64,000 nucleotides of DNA, from assembly GCA_964560135.1 (NCBI GenBank), contig CAZLKN010000003.1:1-64000 (forward strand). Direction: 5' to 3'. Shown here in pieces: positions 42,946 through 51,832 of this stretch; position 1 is the stretch's first letter, and each line of letters opens with the position of its first letter. The DNA comes from CAZLKN01 sp964560135. GTDB lineage: Bacteria > Actinomycetota > JAICYB01. Below the pieces are notes generated by a model, which worked only from the letters and a program-made list of their open reading frames with translations, was not told the origin of the DNA and searched no databases. Position numbers and translations under genes: made by a program.

Positions 42946-43974
42946 ATGGCCCTGGCCCTGGTGATGCTGTCCGTCGCCGGGGCGGCGGGGGCCTACTACT
43001 ATTGGAACGAGATCGAGGGGCTGTTCACGCGGCAGCAGCTCGTCCTCGACCCCGCCGGCGGCGGTGCCCTGAACATCCTCGTCATCGGGAGCGACTCCCG
43101 GGACGCCGTCGACGACGCCGAGGACCGCCGCCGGTTCGGGACCGTGGGCGGGAACCGTGCGGACACGGTGCTCCTCGTCCAGGTGATCCCGTCGGAGCGG
43201 CGCGGCGTGCTCCTCAGCTTCCCCCGAGACCTGTGGGTCACCATCCCCGCCGACCCGTCCAGCGGACGCAGGGAGCAGCGATCGAAGATGAACGCCGCCT
43301 ACAACGACGGTTCCCAGGCGGTCATCGACACCGTCCAGCGCCTGACCGCCATCCCGATCAACCACTACATGGAGATCGACCTGATCGGGTTCCGGCAGAT
43401 GGTGGACGCCGTCGGTGGCATCGATGTCTGCCTGGACCAACCGATGTTCGACCGCAAGCTGAACTTCCGCCTCCCCGAGGGGGTGAACGAGCTGGACGGC
43501 AACGAGGCCCTGTCGTTCGTGCGGTCGCGCACCTCCACCCCCGACGGGGATTTCGGCCGGATGAAGCGCCAGCAGCAGTTCATGCGCGCGGTCGTGCGGA
43601 AGGTCGGGACGCCGCGCGTGCTCGGCAATCCCCTGCGGGTGAACGAGCTGGCCCGGGCCTTCGCTTCGAACATCACCGTCGATCAGCACTTCAACCTCGA
43701 CGACATGATCCGGTTCGCCGTCCACGTGCAGCGGATCCATCCCGATCAGCTCTCCACGTACTCGGTGCCGGGCCGGATCGGCCGGGCGGGGGGCCAGTCG
43801 GTGGTGTTGATGAACGAGAACGAGTCCGAGCTGATCTTCCAGGCCCTGCGGGACGGGGTGGACCCGAAGGTCTACCTCGAGCCGCCTCCGCCCGAAGGGG
43901 AGGCACCGCCGCCTGCCGATGAGCCTCCCGTCGAGCCCGAACCGGAACCCGAGGGCCCGTGCGCGGGTTTCTGA
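42946..43974 (+). CDS. LytR-CpsA-Psr (LCP) family cell-wall glycopolymer ligase
   Basis: 342 residues from ATG 42946. The LCP domain is intact: NILVIGSDSRD, NRADTVLLVQVIP, GVLLSFPRDLWVTIP, SKMNAAYNDG and FVRSRTSTPDGDFGRMKRQQQFM. It transfers lipid-linked polymers to peptidoglycan outside the membrane. The first 20 residues are the membrane segment, which is unusual: LCP proteins normally have a basic cytoplasmic start. The frame stays open upstream to 42778 and encodes RTKRYVSEEEELRRW...KALRKRRGRRLLRG, a natural cytoplasmic head, but only CTG codons (42838, 42781) are available there. A Pro/Glu-rich tail ends the protein. It heads the polysaccharide cluster. Confidence 0.85.
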   Translation: MALALVMLSVAGAAGAYYYWNEIEGLFTRQQLVLDPAGGGALNILVIGSDSRDAVDDAEDRRRFGTVGGNRADTVLLVQVIPSERRGVLLSFPRDLWVTIPADPSSGRREQRSKMNAAYNDGSQAVIDTVQRLTAIPINHYMEIDLIGFRQMVDAVGGIDVCLDQPMFDRKLNFRLPEGVNELDGNEALSFVRSRTSTPDGDFGRMKRQQQFMRAVVRKVGTPRVLGNPLRVNELARAFASNITVDQHFNLDDMIRFAVHVQRIHPDQLSTYSVPGRIGRAGGQSVVLMNENESELIFQALRDGVDPKVYLEPPPPEGEAPPPADEPPVEPEPEPEGPCAGF

Positions 43975-43981
43975 CGGCGTG

Positions 43982-45046
43982 ATGCGCGGGCTGGTTCTCG
44001 CCGGCGGGGAGGGCACCCGTCTGCGCCCCCTGACCTACACGTCCGCCAAGCAGCTGATCCCGGTGGCCAACAAGCCGATCCTTTTCTACGTGCTGGAGGA
44101 TCTGGCCCGGGCCGGGATCCGCGAGACGGGCATCGTCGTCGCGCCGCAGACCGGTGAGGAGATCAAGCGCGCCGTCGGGGACGGGAGCGCCTTCGGCCTC
44201 GAGGTCAGCTACATCCTCCAGCCCGAACCCCTCGGCCTGGCCCACGCGCTGCTCACGGCCGAGGAGTACCTGCGCGGCGCGCCGTTCTGCATGTACCTCG
44301 GCGACAACCTGCTGCCCGAGGGGATCTCGGGGATCGTCGACGAGTTCGAACAGGACAAACCCAACGCCCTGATCCTGCTCTCCCCGGTGGACGAGCCGCA
44401 GCACTTCGGGGTCGCCGAGCTGGACGGTGACCACGTGGTCCGGCTCGTCGAGAAGCCCCAGGACCCTCCATCCGACCTGGCGTTGGTGGGGGTGTACCTG
44501 TTCGACGAGAACATCTTCGCCGCTGCGCGCCGGATCGAACCCTCCTGGCGTAACGAGCTCGAGATCACGGACGCGATCCAGACCCTGATCGACGATGGTC
44601 TGGCCGTCCGCTCCCACGTCGTCAAGGGCTACTGGAAGGACCTCGGGAAGCTCGAGGATCTGCTCGCCGGCAACGCCCTCGTGCTGGACGCGATCGCCGC
44701 CAGGGTCGACGGCGAGGTGGACGCCGAATCTCGCCTGGACGGCCGCGTGGTGGTCGAGCCCGGGGCCCGGGTGATCCGCTCGCGGATCCGAGGTCCCGCC
44801 ATCGTCGGACGCGACACCGTGATCGAGGACGCCTACGTCGGCCCCCATACCGCCGTCGGGGACGGATGCGTGGTCCGGGACAGCGAGGTGGACCACTCGA
44901 TCCTGCTCGCCGGGTCGCGGCTGATCAGCGTCCGTCCGGTGACCGACTCCCTGCTCGGCCGCTCCGCCGAGGTCGTCGGCGACGGGATCTCCCCGATCGC
45001 CTACCGCTTCATGATCGGCGACCGCTCGACCGTGGGGGTCGTGTGA
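43982..45046 (+). CDS. rmlA: Glucose-1-phosphate thymidylyltransferase (long, StrD-type RmlA)
   Basis: 354 residues. The nucleotidyltransferase loop GLVLAGGEGTRLRPLTYTSAKQLIPVANKP and the sugar-site motif YLGDNLL are intact. The C-terminal 110 residues form a left-handed beta-helix (hexapeptide repeats such as VVVEPGARVIRSRIRGPAIVG), which marks the long StrD-like class rather than the 290-residue RmlA. It makes dTDP-glucose for deoxysugar synthesis. GTG 43979, one codon upstream, is an alternative start. The stop overlaps the HAD gene start by one base (TGATG). Confidence 0.87.
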   Translation: MRGLVLAGGEGTRLRPLTYTSAKQLIPVANKPILFYVLEDLARAGIRETGIVVAPQTGEEIKRAVGDGSAFGLEVSYILQPEPLGLAHALLTAEEYLRGAPFCMYLGDNLLPEGISGIVDEFEQDKPNALILLSPVDEPQHFGVAELDGDHVVRLVEKPQDPPSDLALVGVYLFDENIFAAARRIEPSWRNELEITDAIQTLIDDGLAVRSHVVKGYWKDLGKLEDLLAGNALVLDAIAARVDGEVDAESRLDGRVVVEPGARVIRSRIRGPAIVGRDTVIEDAYVGPHTAVGDGCVVRDSEVDHSILLAGSRLISVRPVTDSLLGRSAEVVGDGISPIAYRFMIGDRSTVGVV

Positions 45047-45654
45047 TGGCGGCGACGCCGTGGACGGGCAGGGCCAAGGACGCCGGCAAGTGGATGGTGT
45101 GGGGGAGCATGGTGCTCGGCCGGGGAGCCGTCGGACTCGTCCGGCTCGCACGGGGTGGACGGCTCCGCGAGGGGATGCGTCCCTGGATGGAGTTCCCCCG
45201 CGTCTCCGACGTGCCCTTCGACCTGCTCGCCTCCCAGGGCGTGCGGGCCGTGCTCTTCGACCTCGAGAACACGCTGATCCCCCCGGGGGGCCCGTTCACC
45301 CCCGACGGCCGCGACATCGTGAGGCGGGTCCGCGCCGCCGGGATGCAGATCGCGGTGGTCTCCAACGCCTCGGCCTCCTGGGTCCCCGAGGTGCTGCGCG
45401 CGGAACAGATCCCGTTCGTGGCCCCGGCAGGCAAACCCGGCAAGGAGGGATTCATCCGGGCCTGCAAGCTCGTCGGTGTCCGTCCAGCGCAGGCGGTGTA
45501 CGTGGGCGACCAGATGATCACCGACATCCTGGGCGCCCAACGCGCCGGCATGCGGGCGATCCTCGTCCAGCCGCGCTACTCGAAGGAGGCGATGTCGTCG
45601 CGCTTCCAGCGGGCCGTCGCCAAGGGTGTCCTGCGGCTGACCCGCAGCGCCTGA
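45046..45654 (+). CDS. YqeG-family HAD phosphatase
   Basis: 202 residues. HAD motif I is VLFDLENTLIPP: Asp72 is the nucleophile, and Glu74 replaces the usual second Asp. Motif II is VVSNAS, the Lys is in GKPGKEGF, and motif III/IV is VYVGDQMITDILGA. YqeG-like HADs are often phosphatidylglycerol-phosphate or sugar-phosphate phosphatases. The location inside a dTDP-sugar operon suggests a sugar- or lipid-phosphate substrate here. It overlaps rmlA by 1 base and lies 23 bases before rmlB. Confidence 0.78.
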   Translation: MAATPWTGRAKDAGKWMVWGSMVLGRGAVGLVRLARGGRLREGMRPWMEFPRVSDVPFDLLASQGVRAVLFDLENTLIPPGGPFTPDGRDIVRRVRAAGMQIAVVSNASASWVPEVLRAEQIPFVAPAGKPGKEGFIRACKLVGVRPAQAVYVGDQMITDILGAQRAGMRAILVQPRYSKEAMSSRFQRAVAKGVLRLTRSA

Positions 45655-45677
45655 GGCGCGGATGCGAGGATAGGGAG

Positions 45678-46685
45678 ATGCGGATCCTCGTCACCGGCGG
45701 CGCCGGGTTCATCGGCGCGAACTTCGTTCGGCACCGGCTCGAGCGCACGCCCGACGAACGGGTCGTGGTCTTCGACCTGCTCACCTATGCGGGCAACCCG
45801 GAGAACCTCGGCGGGCTCGACGACCGGATGCACCTCGTGCAGGGCGACGTCTGCGACCTCGAAGCCGTGCAGCGCATCTTGGAGGAGCACGACATCGAGG
45901 TGGTCGTGCACTTCGCAGCCGAGTCCCACAACTCGCTGGCGGTGCTCGACCCCCTGCGGTTCTTCCGGACCAACGTCCTCGGCACCCAGGCGGTGCTGGA
46001 GGCCGCGCGGCGGCACGGGGTGGCGCGCTTCCACCACATCTCGACCTGCGAGGTCTACGGGGACCTGCCGCTCGACGGCAGCGAGGCCTTCACCGAGGAG
46101 TCGCCGTACCGGCCGCGCACCCCCTACAACGCGTCGAAGGCCGGCGCCGACCACGCCGTCCGGGCCTACGCCGAGACCTTCGGCCTGCCGGTGACCATCA
46201 CCAACTGCGCCAACAACTACGGGCCCTACCAGTTCCCCGAGAAGGTGATCCCGCTGTTCGTGACCCGCGCGCTGGACGACCAGCCGCTCCCGCTGTACGC
46301 CTCCACGCGCAACCGCCGTGAATGGCTGCACGTCCGCGACCACTGCAGCGCCGTCGACATCGTGCTCGACCGCGGCCGTGCCGGCGAGACCTACCATGTG
46401 GGCAGCGGCATCGAGAAGACGATCGAGGAGCTCGCGGACGCGATCCTGGATCTCTGCGGCAAGCCGTCGTCGCTGAAGACGATCGTGCCCGACCGCCCGG
46501 GCCACGACCGTCGCTACCTCCTCGACTCCTCGAAGATCCACGACGAGCTCGGATGGGAGCCGGCGGTCGGCTTCGACGAAGGGCTGGAGGAGACCGTGCG
46601 GTGGTACGCGGACCACCGCGCCTGGTGGGAGCCCCTTCGCGGCCGGGCCCCCGTGGCGGAGGACACGGCGTGGACGTCCTCGTGA
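45678..46685 (+). CDS. rmlB: dTDP-glucose 4,6-dehydratase (RmlB-like, altered active site)
   Basis: 335 residues, an extended SDR. The NAD loop is GGAGFIG at 7-13 and the catalytic Tyr150-x3-Lys154 lies in PYNASKAG. The third motif reads STCEVYG at 122-128: RmlB enzymes usually have STDEVYG, where the Asp protonates the sugar at C6; here it is Cys124, while Glu125 is kept. NNYGPYQFPEKVIPLF and REWLHVRDH are typical. Together with long RmlA and an RmlD-like gene it should make a 4-keto-6-deoxyhexose, but the Asp to Cys change leaves chemistry open. It overlaps rmlD by 16 bases. Confidence 0.82.
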   Translation: MRILVTGGAGFIGANFVRHRLERTPDERVVVFDLLTYAGNPENLGGLDDRMHLVQGDVCDLEAVQRILEEHDIEVVVHFAAESHNSLAVLDPLRFFRTNVLGTQAVLEAARRHGVARFHHISTCEVYGDLPLDGSEAFTEESPYRPRTPYNASKAGADHAVRAYAETFGLPVTITNCANNYGPYQFPEKVIPLFVTRALDDQPLPLYASTRNRREWLHVRDHCSAVDIVLDRGRAGETYHVGSGIEKTIEELADAILDLCGKPSSLKTIVPDRPGHDRRYLLDSSKIHDELGWEPAVGFDEGLEETVRWYADHRAWWEPLRGRAPVAEDTAWTSS

Positions 46686-47518
46686 CCGGCGGCGGCGGCC
46701 TGCTCGGACGGGAGCTCGCCCGCGTGCTGACCGGCCGGGGCCGCGAGGTGTACGCCCCCGGACGCGCGGACCTCGACGTGACCGACCCGGACGCGGTGGG
46801 AGCGGCCGTCCGCGGGCTGCGTCCGGTGGCTGTGGTGCACTGTGCGGCGATGACCGACGTCGACGCCTGCGAGCGGGAGCCGGACCGTGCGTGGACGGTG
46901 AACGCCCAGGCCCCCGGGATCGTGGCCGAGGCCGCAGCGTCCGTGGGGGCCGAGGTGATCGCGATCTCCACCGACTACGTGTTCGACGGCACCAAGGGCG
47001 CCGCCTATACCGAGGACGACGAGCCCAACCCGATCCAGGTCTACGGACGGGCCAAGCTCGCCGGCGAGGATCGCGTCCGGGCGGCCACCGACGCCCACGT
47101 CGTGGTGCGCTCCGCGTGGATCTACGGTGCGGACGGCAAGAACTTCATCTCCCGCCTTCCGGCGCTGCTGGTCGCCGGAACACCGGTCCGCGCGGTGGCC
47201 GACCAGACCGGGTCGCCGACCTTCGCGCCCGACCTCGCCGTCGCCGTCGCCGACCTGGTCGGCAGCGGTGTCCGCGGCACCCGCCACGTCGTGAATGCCG
47301 GGGCGTGCACGATCGCGGACGTCTGCCGGCGCATGCTCGCGGTGCTGGGGGCCGAGGTGGAGGTCACCGAGGTCACCCGCGCGCAGCTCGGCCTGCCCGC
47401 GGCCCGGCCGGAGAACTCGAGCCTCGCCGGCGCGGCGCCGGGGACCGCCGGCTTCACGCCCCTGCGGGCCTGGCAGGAGGCCGTCGAGGTGTTCGTACGC
47501 GAGGCGGTGGCGGCGTGA
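46670..47518 (+). CDS. rmlD: dTDP-4-dehydrorhamnose reductase (RmlD-like)
   Basis: 282 residues from GTG 46670 (GCGGAGG upstream). SDR with NAD(P) loop VTGGGGLLG at 5-13, ISTDYVFDG, and Tyr125-x3-Lys129 in VYGRAK. VVRSAWIYG and the C-terminal NSSLAG...TPLRAWQEAV are RmlD signatures. It reduces the 4-keto group of a dTDP-6-deoxyhexose. rmlC, which should act between rmlB and rmlD, is absent from this cluster. It overlaps the rmlB stop by 16 bases and the next glycosyltransferase by 4. Confidence 0.87.
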   Translation: MDVLVTGGGGLLGRELARVLTGRGREVYAPGRADLDVTDPDAVGAAVRGLRPVAVVHCAAMTDVDACEREPDRAWTVNAQAPGIVAEAAASVGAEVIAISTDYVFDGTKGAAYTEDDEPNPIQVYGRAKLAGEDRVRAATDAHVVVRSAWIYGADGKNFISRLPALLVAGTPVRAVADQTGSPTFAPDLAVAVADLVGSGVRGTRHVVNAGACTIADVCRRMLAVLGAEVEVTEVTRAQLGLPAARPENSSLAGAAPGTAGFTPLRAWQEAVEVFVREAVAA

Positions 47519-48654
47519 AGGTGTGCATCGAGGCCACGAGCATGCTCGGCCGGCGCTCGGGCGTGGGCCACACCACCGCCTCGCTCGTGGAGGCACTCGT
47601 GGACGCCCGGCCCGACCTGGAGATCGTCCTGCTCCCGGTGTCCGCCCGGGGCGCCGGTGGGCTGCGGCGCGCGGCCCCCGTCCATCCCCGCGTGACGGCG
47701 CTGCGCACCCGCGTCCCGGCCCGGCTCACCTCCTGGGTGTGGCAACGGTCCACCTGGCCCCCGGCGGAGCTGTTCTGTGGCGCGGTGGACGTCTTCCACG
47801 GTCCCAACTTCATGCTGCCGCCGCTGCTCAAGGCGGCGGGGGTCGTCACGATCCACGACCTGGCCTTCGAGGTGGTGCCGGAAACCTGCTCGGAGCACGT
47901 CCTTACCTACGGCGACACGGTGCCCGTGGCCGCGGGCCGCGCGAACCGGATCGTGGTGCCGTCCGAGGCCGTGGCCGCGGAGCTGGCGGCGTGGCTCCCC
48001 GAGGAGGCGGCGCGGATCCGCGTGGTGCATCCGGGGGTACGGGATACGTTCGCGGTGCCCGGCGGCCCGCTCACCGCCCCGCGCCGCGACGCCCTCGGGA
48101 TCCGGTCGCCGTACGCCGCGTTCGTCGGCAACCTCGAGCTGCGCAAGAACCTGGACGGGCTCCTGGAGGCCTTCGCGATCGTGCGGACGAAACATCCGGA
48201 AGCCCAACTGGTGTGCGTCGGGAGCCCGGGCACCGGATGGGAGGAGATCGCGGCGCGGCACGAGGGTCTGCTCGCCGAACCCGGGGCCGTCGTGCGCACC
48301 GGCTACCTGCCCGACGCCGAGGTTGCCGCGATCGTGCGGGGCGCCGACGTGTTCGTCTACCCCTCGCGCTACGAGGGCTTCGGGATGCCGCCCGTGGAGG
48401 CCCTGGCCGCCGGGACCCCCGTGGTGGCCTCCACCGCCGCCGCACTGCGAGAGGCCCTCGGCGGGCACGCGAGCCTGGTCGACCCCGACGACGTGGACGG
48501 GCTCGCGTCGGCCGTCTCCGAACGGCTCGATGCGGCGCCGGAGACCGCCGCGGTGGACGCAGCCCGGCGGTGGGCCCAGGGGTTCACGTGGGCCCGCGCG
48601 GCCGAGCTCCTGCTCGAGGTGTACGCCGAGGCCGTGGAGGAGGTCGCGGGGTGA
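47515..48654 (+). CDS. Family 4 glycosyltransferase
   Basis: 379 residues. The GT-B fold is clear: N-terminal MLGRRSGVGHTTASLV loop, FHGPNFMLPP, TIHDLAFEVVPE, the C-domain VGNLELRKNLDGLLEAF, and the donor-site SRYEGFGMPPVEALAAGTPVVAS. GT4 enzymes transfer sugars with retention from NDP donors. GTG 47515 overlaps rmlD by 4 bases. It is the first of three similar GT4 genes in a row and presumably adds a rhamnose-like or mannose residue to the lipid-linked polymer. Confidence 0.85.
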   Translation: MKVCIEATSMLGRRSGVGHTTASLVEALVDARPDLEIVLLPVSARGAGGLRRAAPVHPRVTALRTRVPARLTSWVWQRSTWPPAELFCGAVDVFHGPNFMLPPLLKAAGVVTIHDLAFEVVPETCSEHVLTYGDTVPVAAGRANRIVVPSEAVAAELAAWLPEEAARIRVVHPGVRDTFAVPGGPLTAPRRDALGIRSPYAAFVGNLELRKNLDGLLEAFAIVRTKHPEAQLVCVGSPGTGWEEIAARHEGLLAEPGAVVRTGYLPDAEVAAIVRGADVFVYPSRYEGFGMPPVEALAAGTPVVASTAAALREALGGHASLVDPDDVDGLASAVSERLDAAPETAAVDAARRWAQGFTWARAAELLLEVYAEAVEEVAG

Positions 48655-49781
48655 ACGAACGGATCCGGGTCCAGCTCGTGGCCGAGCAGCTCATGCAGGA
48701 CATCCCCGGGGGGATCGGCGTCTATACGCGGGCGCTCATGCGGGCGCTTCCCGTCGCGGGGGTCCAGGTCGAGCCGGTGGTGGCCTGGCACCGCACGGGC
48801 GATCTGCACGACGCCGGGCTCACACACGCCCGCCGGCTGCGCATGCCCCGCCGTCCGCTGTACCGGCGGTGGACGCGCGGGAAGCGTCCGGGGGTCGGGG
48901 GCGACGGCGCCGTGGTCCACGCGCCGAGCCTCGCCTTTCCTCCCCGCGACGACCGTCCGCTGATCGTCACCGTCCACGACGTGCTGTTCCGGGACCACCC
49001 GGAGGTCTACACGCCGCGGGGGGTGGAGTTCCACAACCGGATGCTCGACCGGATCGGCCAGGCCGATCTCGTGATCGTGCCCTCCAAGGTCACGGCGCAG
49101 GCTCTGGAGGAGCTGGACCATCCGCCTGCGCGCGTCCGTGTGGTCCCCAACGGGACCGACCTGCGGGCCCCCGGCGACGAGGAGCGTGACCGCGTGCTGG
49201 AGCGCCTCGAGGTCGAGCGTCCCTACGTGCTGTGGGTGGGCACCGTCGAGCCGCGCAAGAACCCCGAGGGTGTGGTGCAGGGGTTCGTGGACGCGCTCGA
49301 CCGCGGCGTGCCGAACGCCGACGACCTGAAGCTCTACCTGGTCGGCCCGCCGGGATGGTGGCGGGGCGAGGTGGCGGAGCTGCTCGGGGAGCGCAGGATG
49401 GCCGAGCGCGTCCGGCGGCTGGGCCTGCAGCCCCGCAAGAACCTCGCGGCCCTGTATGCGGGGGCCTCGGCGTTCGTGTTCCCGTCCCTGGCCGAGGGCT
49501 TCGGGTTGCCGGTGCTGGAGGCGATGGCCTGCGGGGCTCCGGTGGTCACGTCCAACCGGTCGTCGCTGCCCGAGGTGGCCGGCGCGGCGGCGCTGCTGTG
49601 CGACCCCGGGGATCCGTCCTCGATCGGGGAGGCGCTGGCCAAGATCCTTCGTGACCGCGACCTCGCCGAAGACCTCCGGCGGCTCGGCCTGGAGCGGTCC
49701 GCGGGCATGACCTGGGAGCGGACGGCGCGGGAGACCGCGGCCTGCTACCGGGAGGCCCTGGGGGGTCCGACGCCGGGGTGA
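48651..49781 (+). CDS. Family 4 glycosyltransferase
   Basis: 376 residues, GT-B: DIPGGIGVYTRALMRAL loop, HAPSLAFPPRD, TVHDVLFRDHPE, VLWVGTVEPRKNPEGVVQGF and FPSLAEGFGLPVLEAMACGAPVVTSN. The N-terminal half carries a basic stretch (RRLRMPRRPLYRRWTRGKR), which may contact membrane phosphates. GTG 48651 overlaps the previous gene by 4 bases and its stop overlaps the next GTG, so translation is coupled through the series. Confidence 0.85.
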   Translation: MNERIRVQLVAEQLMQDIPGGIGVYTRALMRALPVAGVQVEPVVAWHRTGDLHDAGLTHARRLRMPRRPLYRRWTRGKRPGVGGDGAVVHAPSLAFPPRDDRPLIVTVHDVLFRDHPEVYTPRGVEFHNRMLDRIGQADLVIVPSKVTAQALEELDHPPARVRVVPNGTDLRAPGDEERDRVLERLEVERPYVLWVGTVEPRKNPEGVVQGFVDALDRGVPNADDLKLYLVGPPGWWRGEVAELLGERRMAERVRRLGLQPRKNLAALYAGASAFVFPSLAEGFGLPVLEAMACGAPVVTSNRSSLPEVAGAAALLCDPGDPSSIGEALAKILRDRDLAEDLRRLGLERSAGMTWERTARETAACYREALGGPTPG

Positions 49782-50911
49782 GCCTCAGGGTCCTGATCGA
49801 CGCGACCCCGCTACCCGCCCAGCGGGTCGGTGTGGGCAGCTACGTCACCGCGCTGGTCGGAGCGCTGGCCGCCCGCGGCGACGCCGAGGTGCACGTGCTG
49901 GTCAAGCGGCGGGACCTCGAGGAGCTGTCCGCGCTCGCACCGGGCGCGACGATGCACGCGGCGGGCCCGCGGTCGCGTCCGTCCCGCATCGTGTGGGAGC
50001 ACACCGCGCTGCCCCGGTGGGCGAAGCGGGTGCGCTGCGAGGTGTTCCACGGCCCCCACTACACCCTGCCGGGCTCCCTGCCCTGCCCGGCGGTGGTGAC
50101 CTTCCACGACCCCACGTTCTTCACCCATCCCGATCTGCACGAGCGGGCCAAGGTGAGCTACTTCCGGCGGGCGGCACGGATCGGCGCGCGGCGGGCGTCC
50201 CGGGTGATCGCCGTCTCCGAGTACGCGCGGCGGGGCGCGATCGCGCACGCAGGCGTTCCCGAGGACTGCATCGAGGTCGTCCCGTTGGGGGTGGATGCCC
50301 GGCGGTACTCGCCGGCCCCCGGGCCCGACGACGAACGCCTGCGGGCCCGGGCCGGCGTGTCCGGGCCCTACGTCCTGTGGGTCGGCGCGCTCGAGCCCCG
50401 CAAGGACGTCCCCACCCTGGTGGCCGCCTTCGCCGAACTCGTCGCCGAGGGACTCGACCGTTCGCTCGTGCTCGTCGGTCCGCCGGCGTGGGGGGCGGCG
50501 GCGATCACCTCCTCGATCGAGCGGTCGGCGATCACCGACCGGGTGGTGCGCACCGGCTACGTCACCGAGGACGAGAAGGTCGCCCTGTACCGCGGCGCAG
50601 ACGCGTTCGTCTATCCGTCGATCGCCGAGGGGTTCGGCCTGCCGGTGCTGGAGGCGATGGCCTGCGGAACCCCCGTGGTCACCACCACCGGATCCGCCCC
50701 CGAGGAGGTCGCCGGGGACGCGGCAGTGCTCGTTGCGCCGCAGGACACCGCCGGGCTGCGCGAGGCGATCCGCCGGGTGCTCGACGACGTTTCGGTCGCC
50801 GGAGAGCTGCGCCGCCGGGGGCCGGAGCGGGCACGCGGGTTCACCTGGGATCGCACCGCCGAGGGGACGCTGCGGGCCTACGGACGCGCCGCCGGGGTGG
50901 GGCGGGCGTGA
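49778..50911 (+). CDS. Family 4 glycosyltransferase
   Basis: 377 residues, GT-B: PAQRVGVGSYVTALVGAL loop, FHGPHYTLPGSLPCP, VTFHDPTFFTHPD, VLWVGALEPRKDVPTLVAAF and YPSIAEGFGLPVLEAMACGTPVVTTT. It is closest to the preceding gene, so the pair probably arose by duplication. GTG 49778 overlaps the previous stop by 4 bases. Donor and acceptor are unknown; a mannosyl or rhamnosyl transfer fits the neighbouring sugar genes. Confidence 0.85.
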   Translation: MSLRVLIDATPLPAQRVGVGSYVTALVGALAARGDAEVHVLVKRRDLEELSALAPGATMHAAGPRSRPSRIVWEHTALPRWAKRVRCEVFHGPHYTLPGSLPCPAVVTFHDPTFFTHPDLHERAKVSYFRRAARIGARRASRVIAVSEYARRGAIAHAGVPEDCIEVVPLGVDARRYSPAPGPDDERLRARAGVSGPYVLWVGALEPRKDVPTLVAAFAELVAEGLDRSLVLVGPPAWGAAAITSSIERSAITDRVVRTGYVTEDEKVALYRGADAFVYPSIAEGFGLPVLEAMACGTPVVTTTGSAPEEVAGDAAVLVAPQDTAGLREAIRRVLDDVSVAGELRRRGPERARGFTWDRTAEGTLRAYGRAAGVGRA

Positions 50912-51798
50912 GCGACGAGAGCCCCGGCCCCGCGCAGTGCGCCGTGGTGATCGTCAACTACAACGGCGGGGACGACGTGCTGGCGTGCCTGACGTCGGTC
51001 CACGAGACACCGGGCAACGTGGAGGTGTGCGTCGTGGACAACGCGTCCACCGACGGGAGCCCGGACCGGATCGCCGAGCGCTTCGACGGCGTCCGGCTGG
51101 TTCGCAACGACCACAACGCGGGCTTCGCCGCCGCGGCGAACCAGGGCGTGCGGGCCACGGACCACCCCGTGGTCGTGCTCCTGAACCCCGACGCCCGAGT
51201 CACGCCCGCGGCGCTCGGAACGCTGTCGCGCGCGTTCGAGGTCCACGAACGGGCGGGAGCGATCGGGGCGCTGGTCCGCAATCCCGACGGGTCCGTCCAG
51301 CCGTCGAAGCGGAGCTTCCCGACCCTCTGGCAGTCGGTGCTGCACGGCCTGGTCGGACTGGTCTGGACCTCGAACCCGGGCACGCGCGCCTACGTGCTCG
51401 CCGACGCGCCGCTGGACGCGCCCTGCACCGTGGGCTGGGTGTCGGGGGCCGCCATGGCGCTCCGGCGCGAAGCCTTCGATGCCATGGACGGTTTCGACGA
51501 GGACTTCTTCTTCTTCGTGGAGGACGTCGATCTGTGCAAACGTCTCTGGGATGCCGGATGGGAGGTGTGGTTCGAGCCGCGCGCGGAGGTCGTCCACGCG
51601 TGGGGCGGGAGCTGGACCAGGCGCCCGCTCAAGTTCCTCTGGTTGCATCAATGGAACCTGTTCCGGTACGTGAGGAAGCATCGTCGTGGTTGGTGGGTGG
51701 TCGCCTACCCTGCCATCGCGGCAGGTTTGCTGCTCCGGTTCCTGCTCCTGGCGCTGCGGTGGGTGTTCGTCCGGCGTTCGGTCCCGGCCCACCGGTAG
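50908..51798 (+). CDS. Family 2 glycosyltransferase (rhamnosyltransferase-like, WbbL type)
   Basis: 296 residues, GT-A: VVIVNYNGGDDVLACL, VDNASTDGSPDRI, RNDHNAGFAAAANQGVR, LLNPDAR (metal-binding region), and GWVSGAAMALRREAFDAMDGFDEDFFFFVEDVDLCKRL. Basic residues and a hydrophobic C-terminus (YPAIAAGLLLRFLLLALRWVFV) suggest membrane association. The pattern resembles WbbL rhamnosyltransferases of mycobacteria, which build the linker between peptidoglycan and galactan. It overlaps the last GT4 gene by 4 bases. Confidence 0.85.
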   Translation: MSDESPGPAQCAVVIVNYNGGDDVLACLTSVHETPGNVEVCVVDNASTDGSPDRIAERFDGVRLVRNDHNAGFAAAANQGVRATDHPVVVLLNPDARVTPAALGTLSRAFEVHERAGAIGALVRNPDGSVQPSKRSFPTLWQSVLHGLVGLVWTSNPGTRAYVLADAPLDAPCTVGWVSGAAMALRREAFDAMDGFDEDFFFFVEDVDLCKRLWDAGWEVWFEPRAEVVHAWGGSWTRRPLKFLWLHQWNLFRYVRKHRRGWWVVAYPAIAAGLLLRFLLLALRWVFVRRSVPAHR

Positions 51799-51832
51799 AC
51801 GGATCCTGAATACGTGAAGGAGGTGTCGTGGC

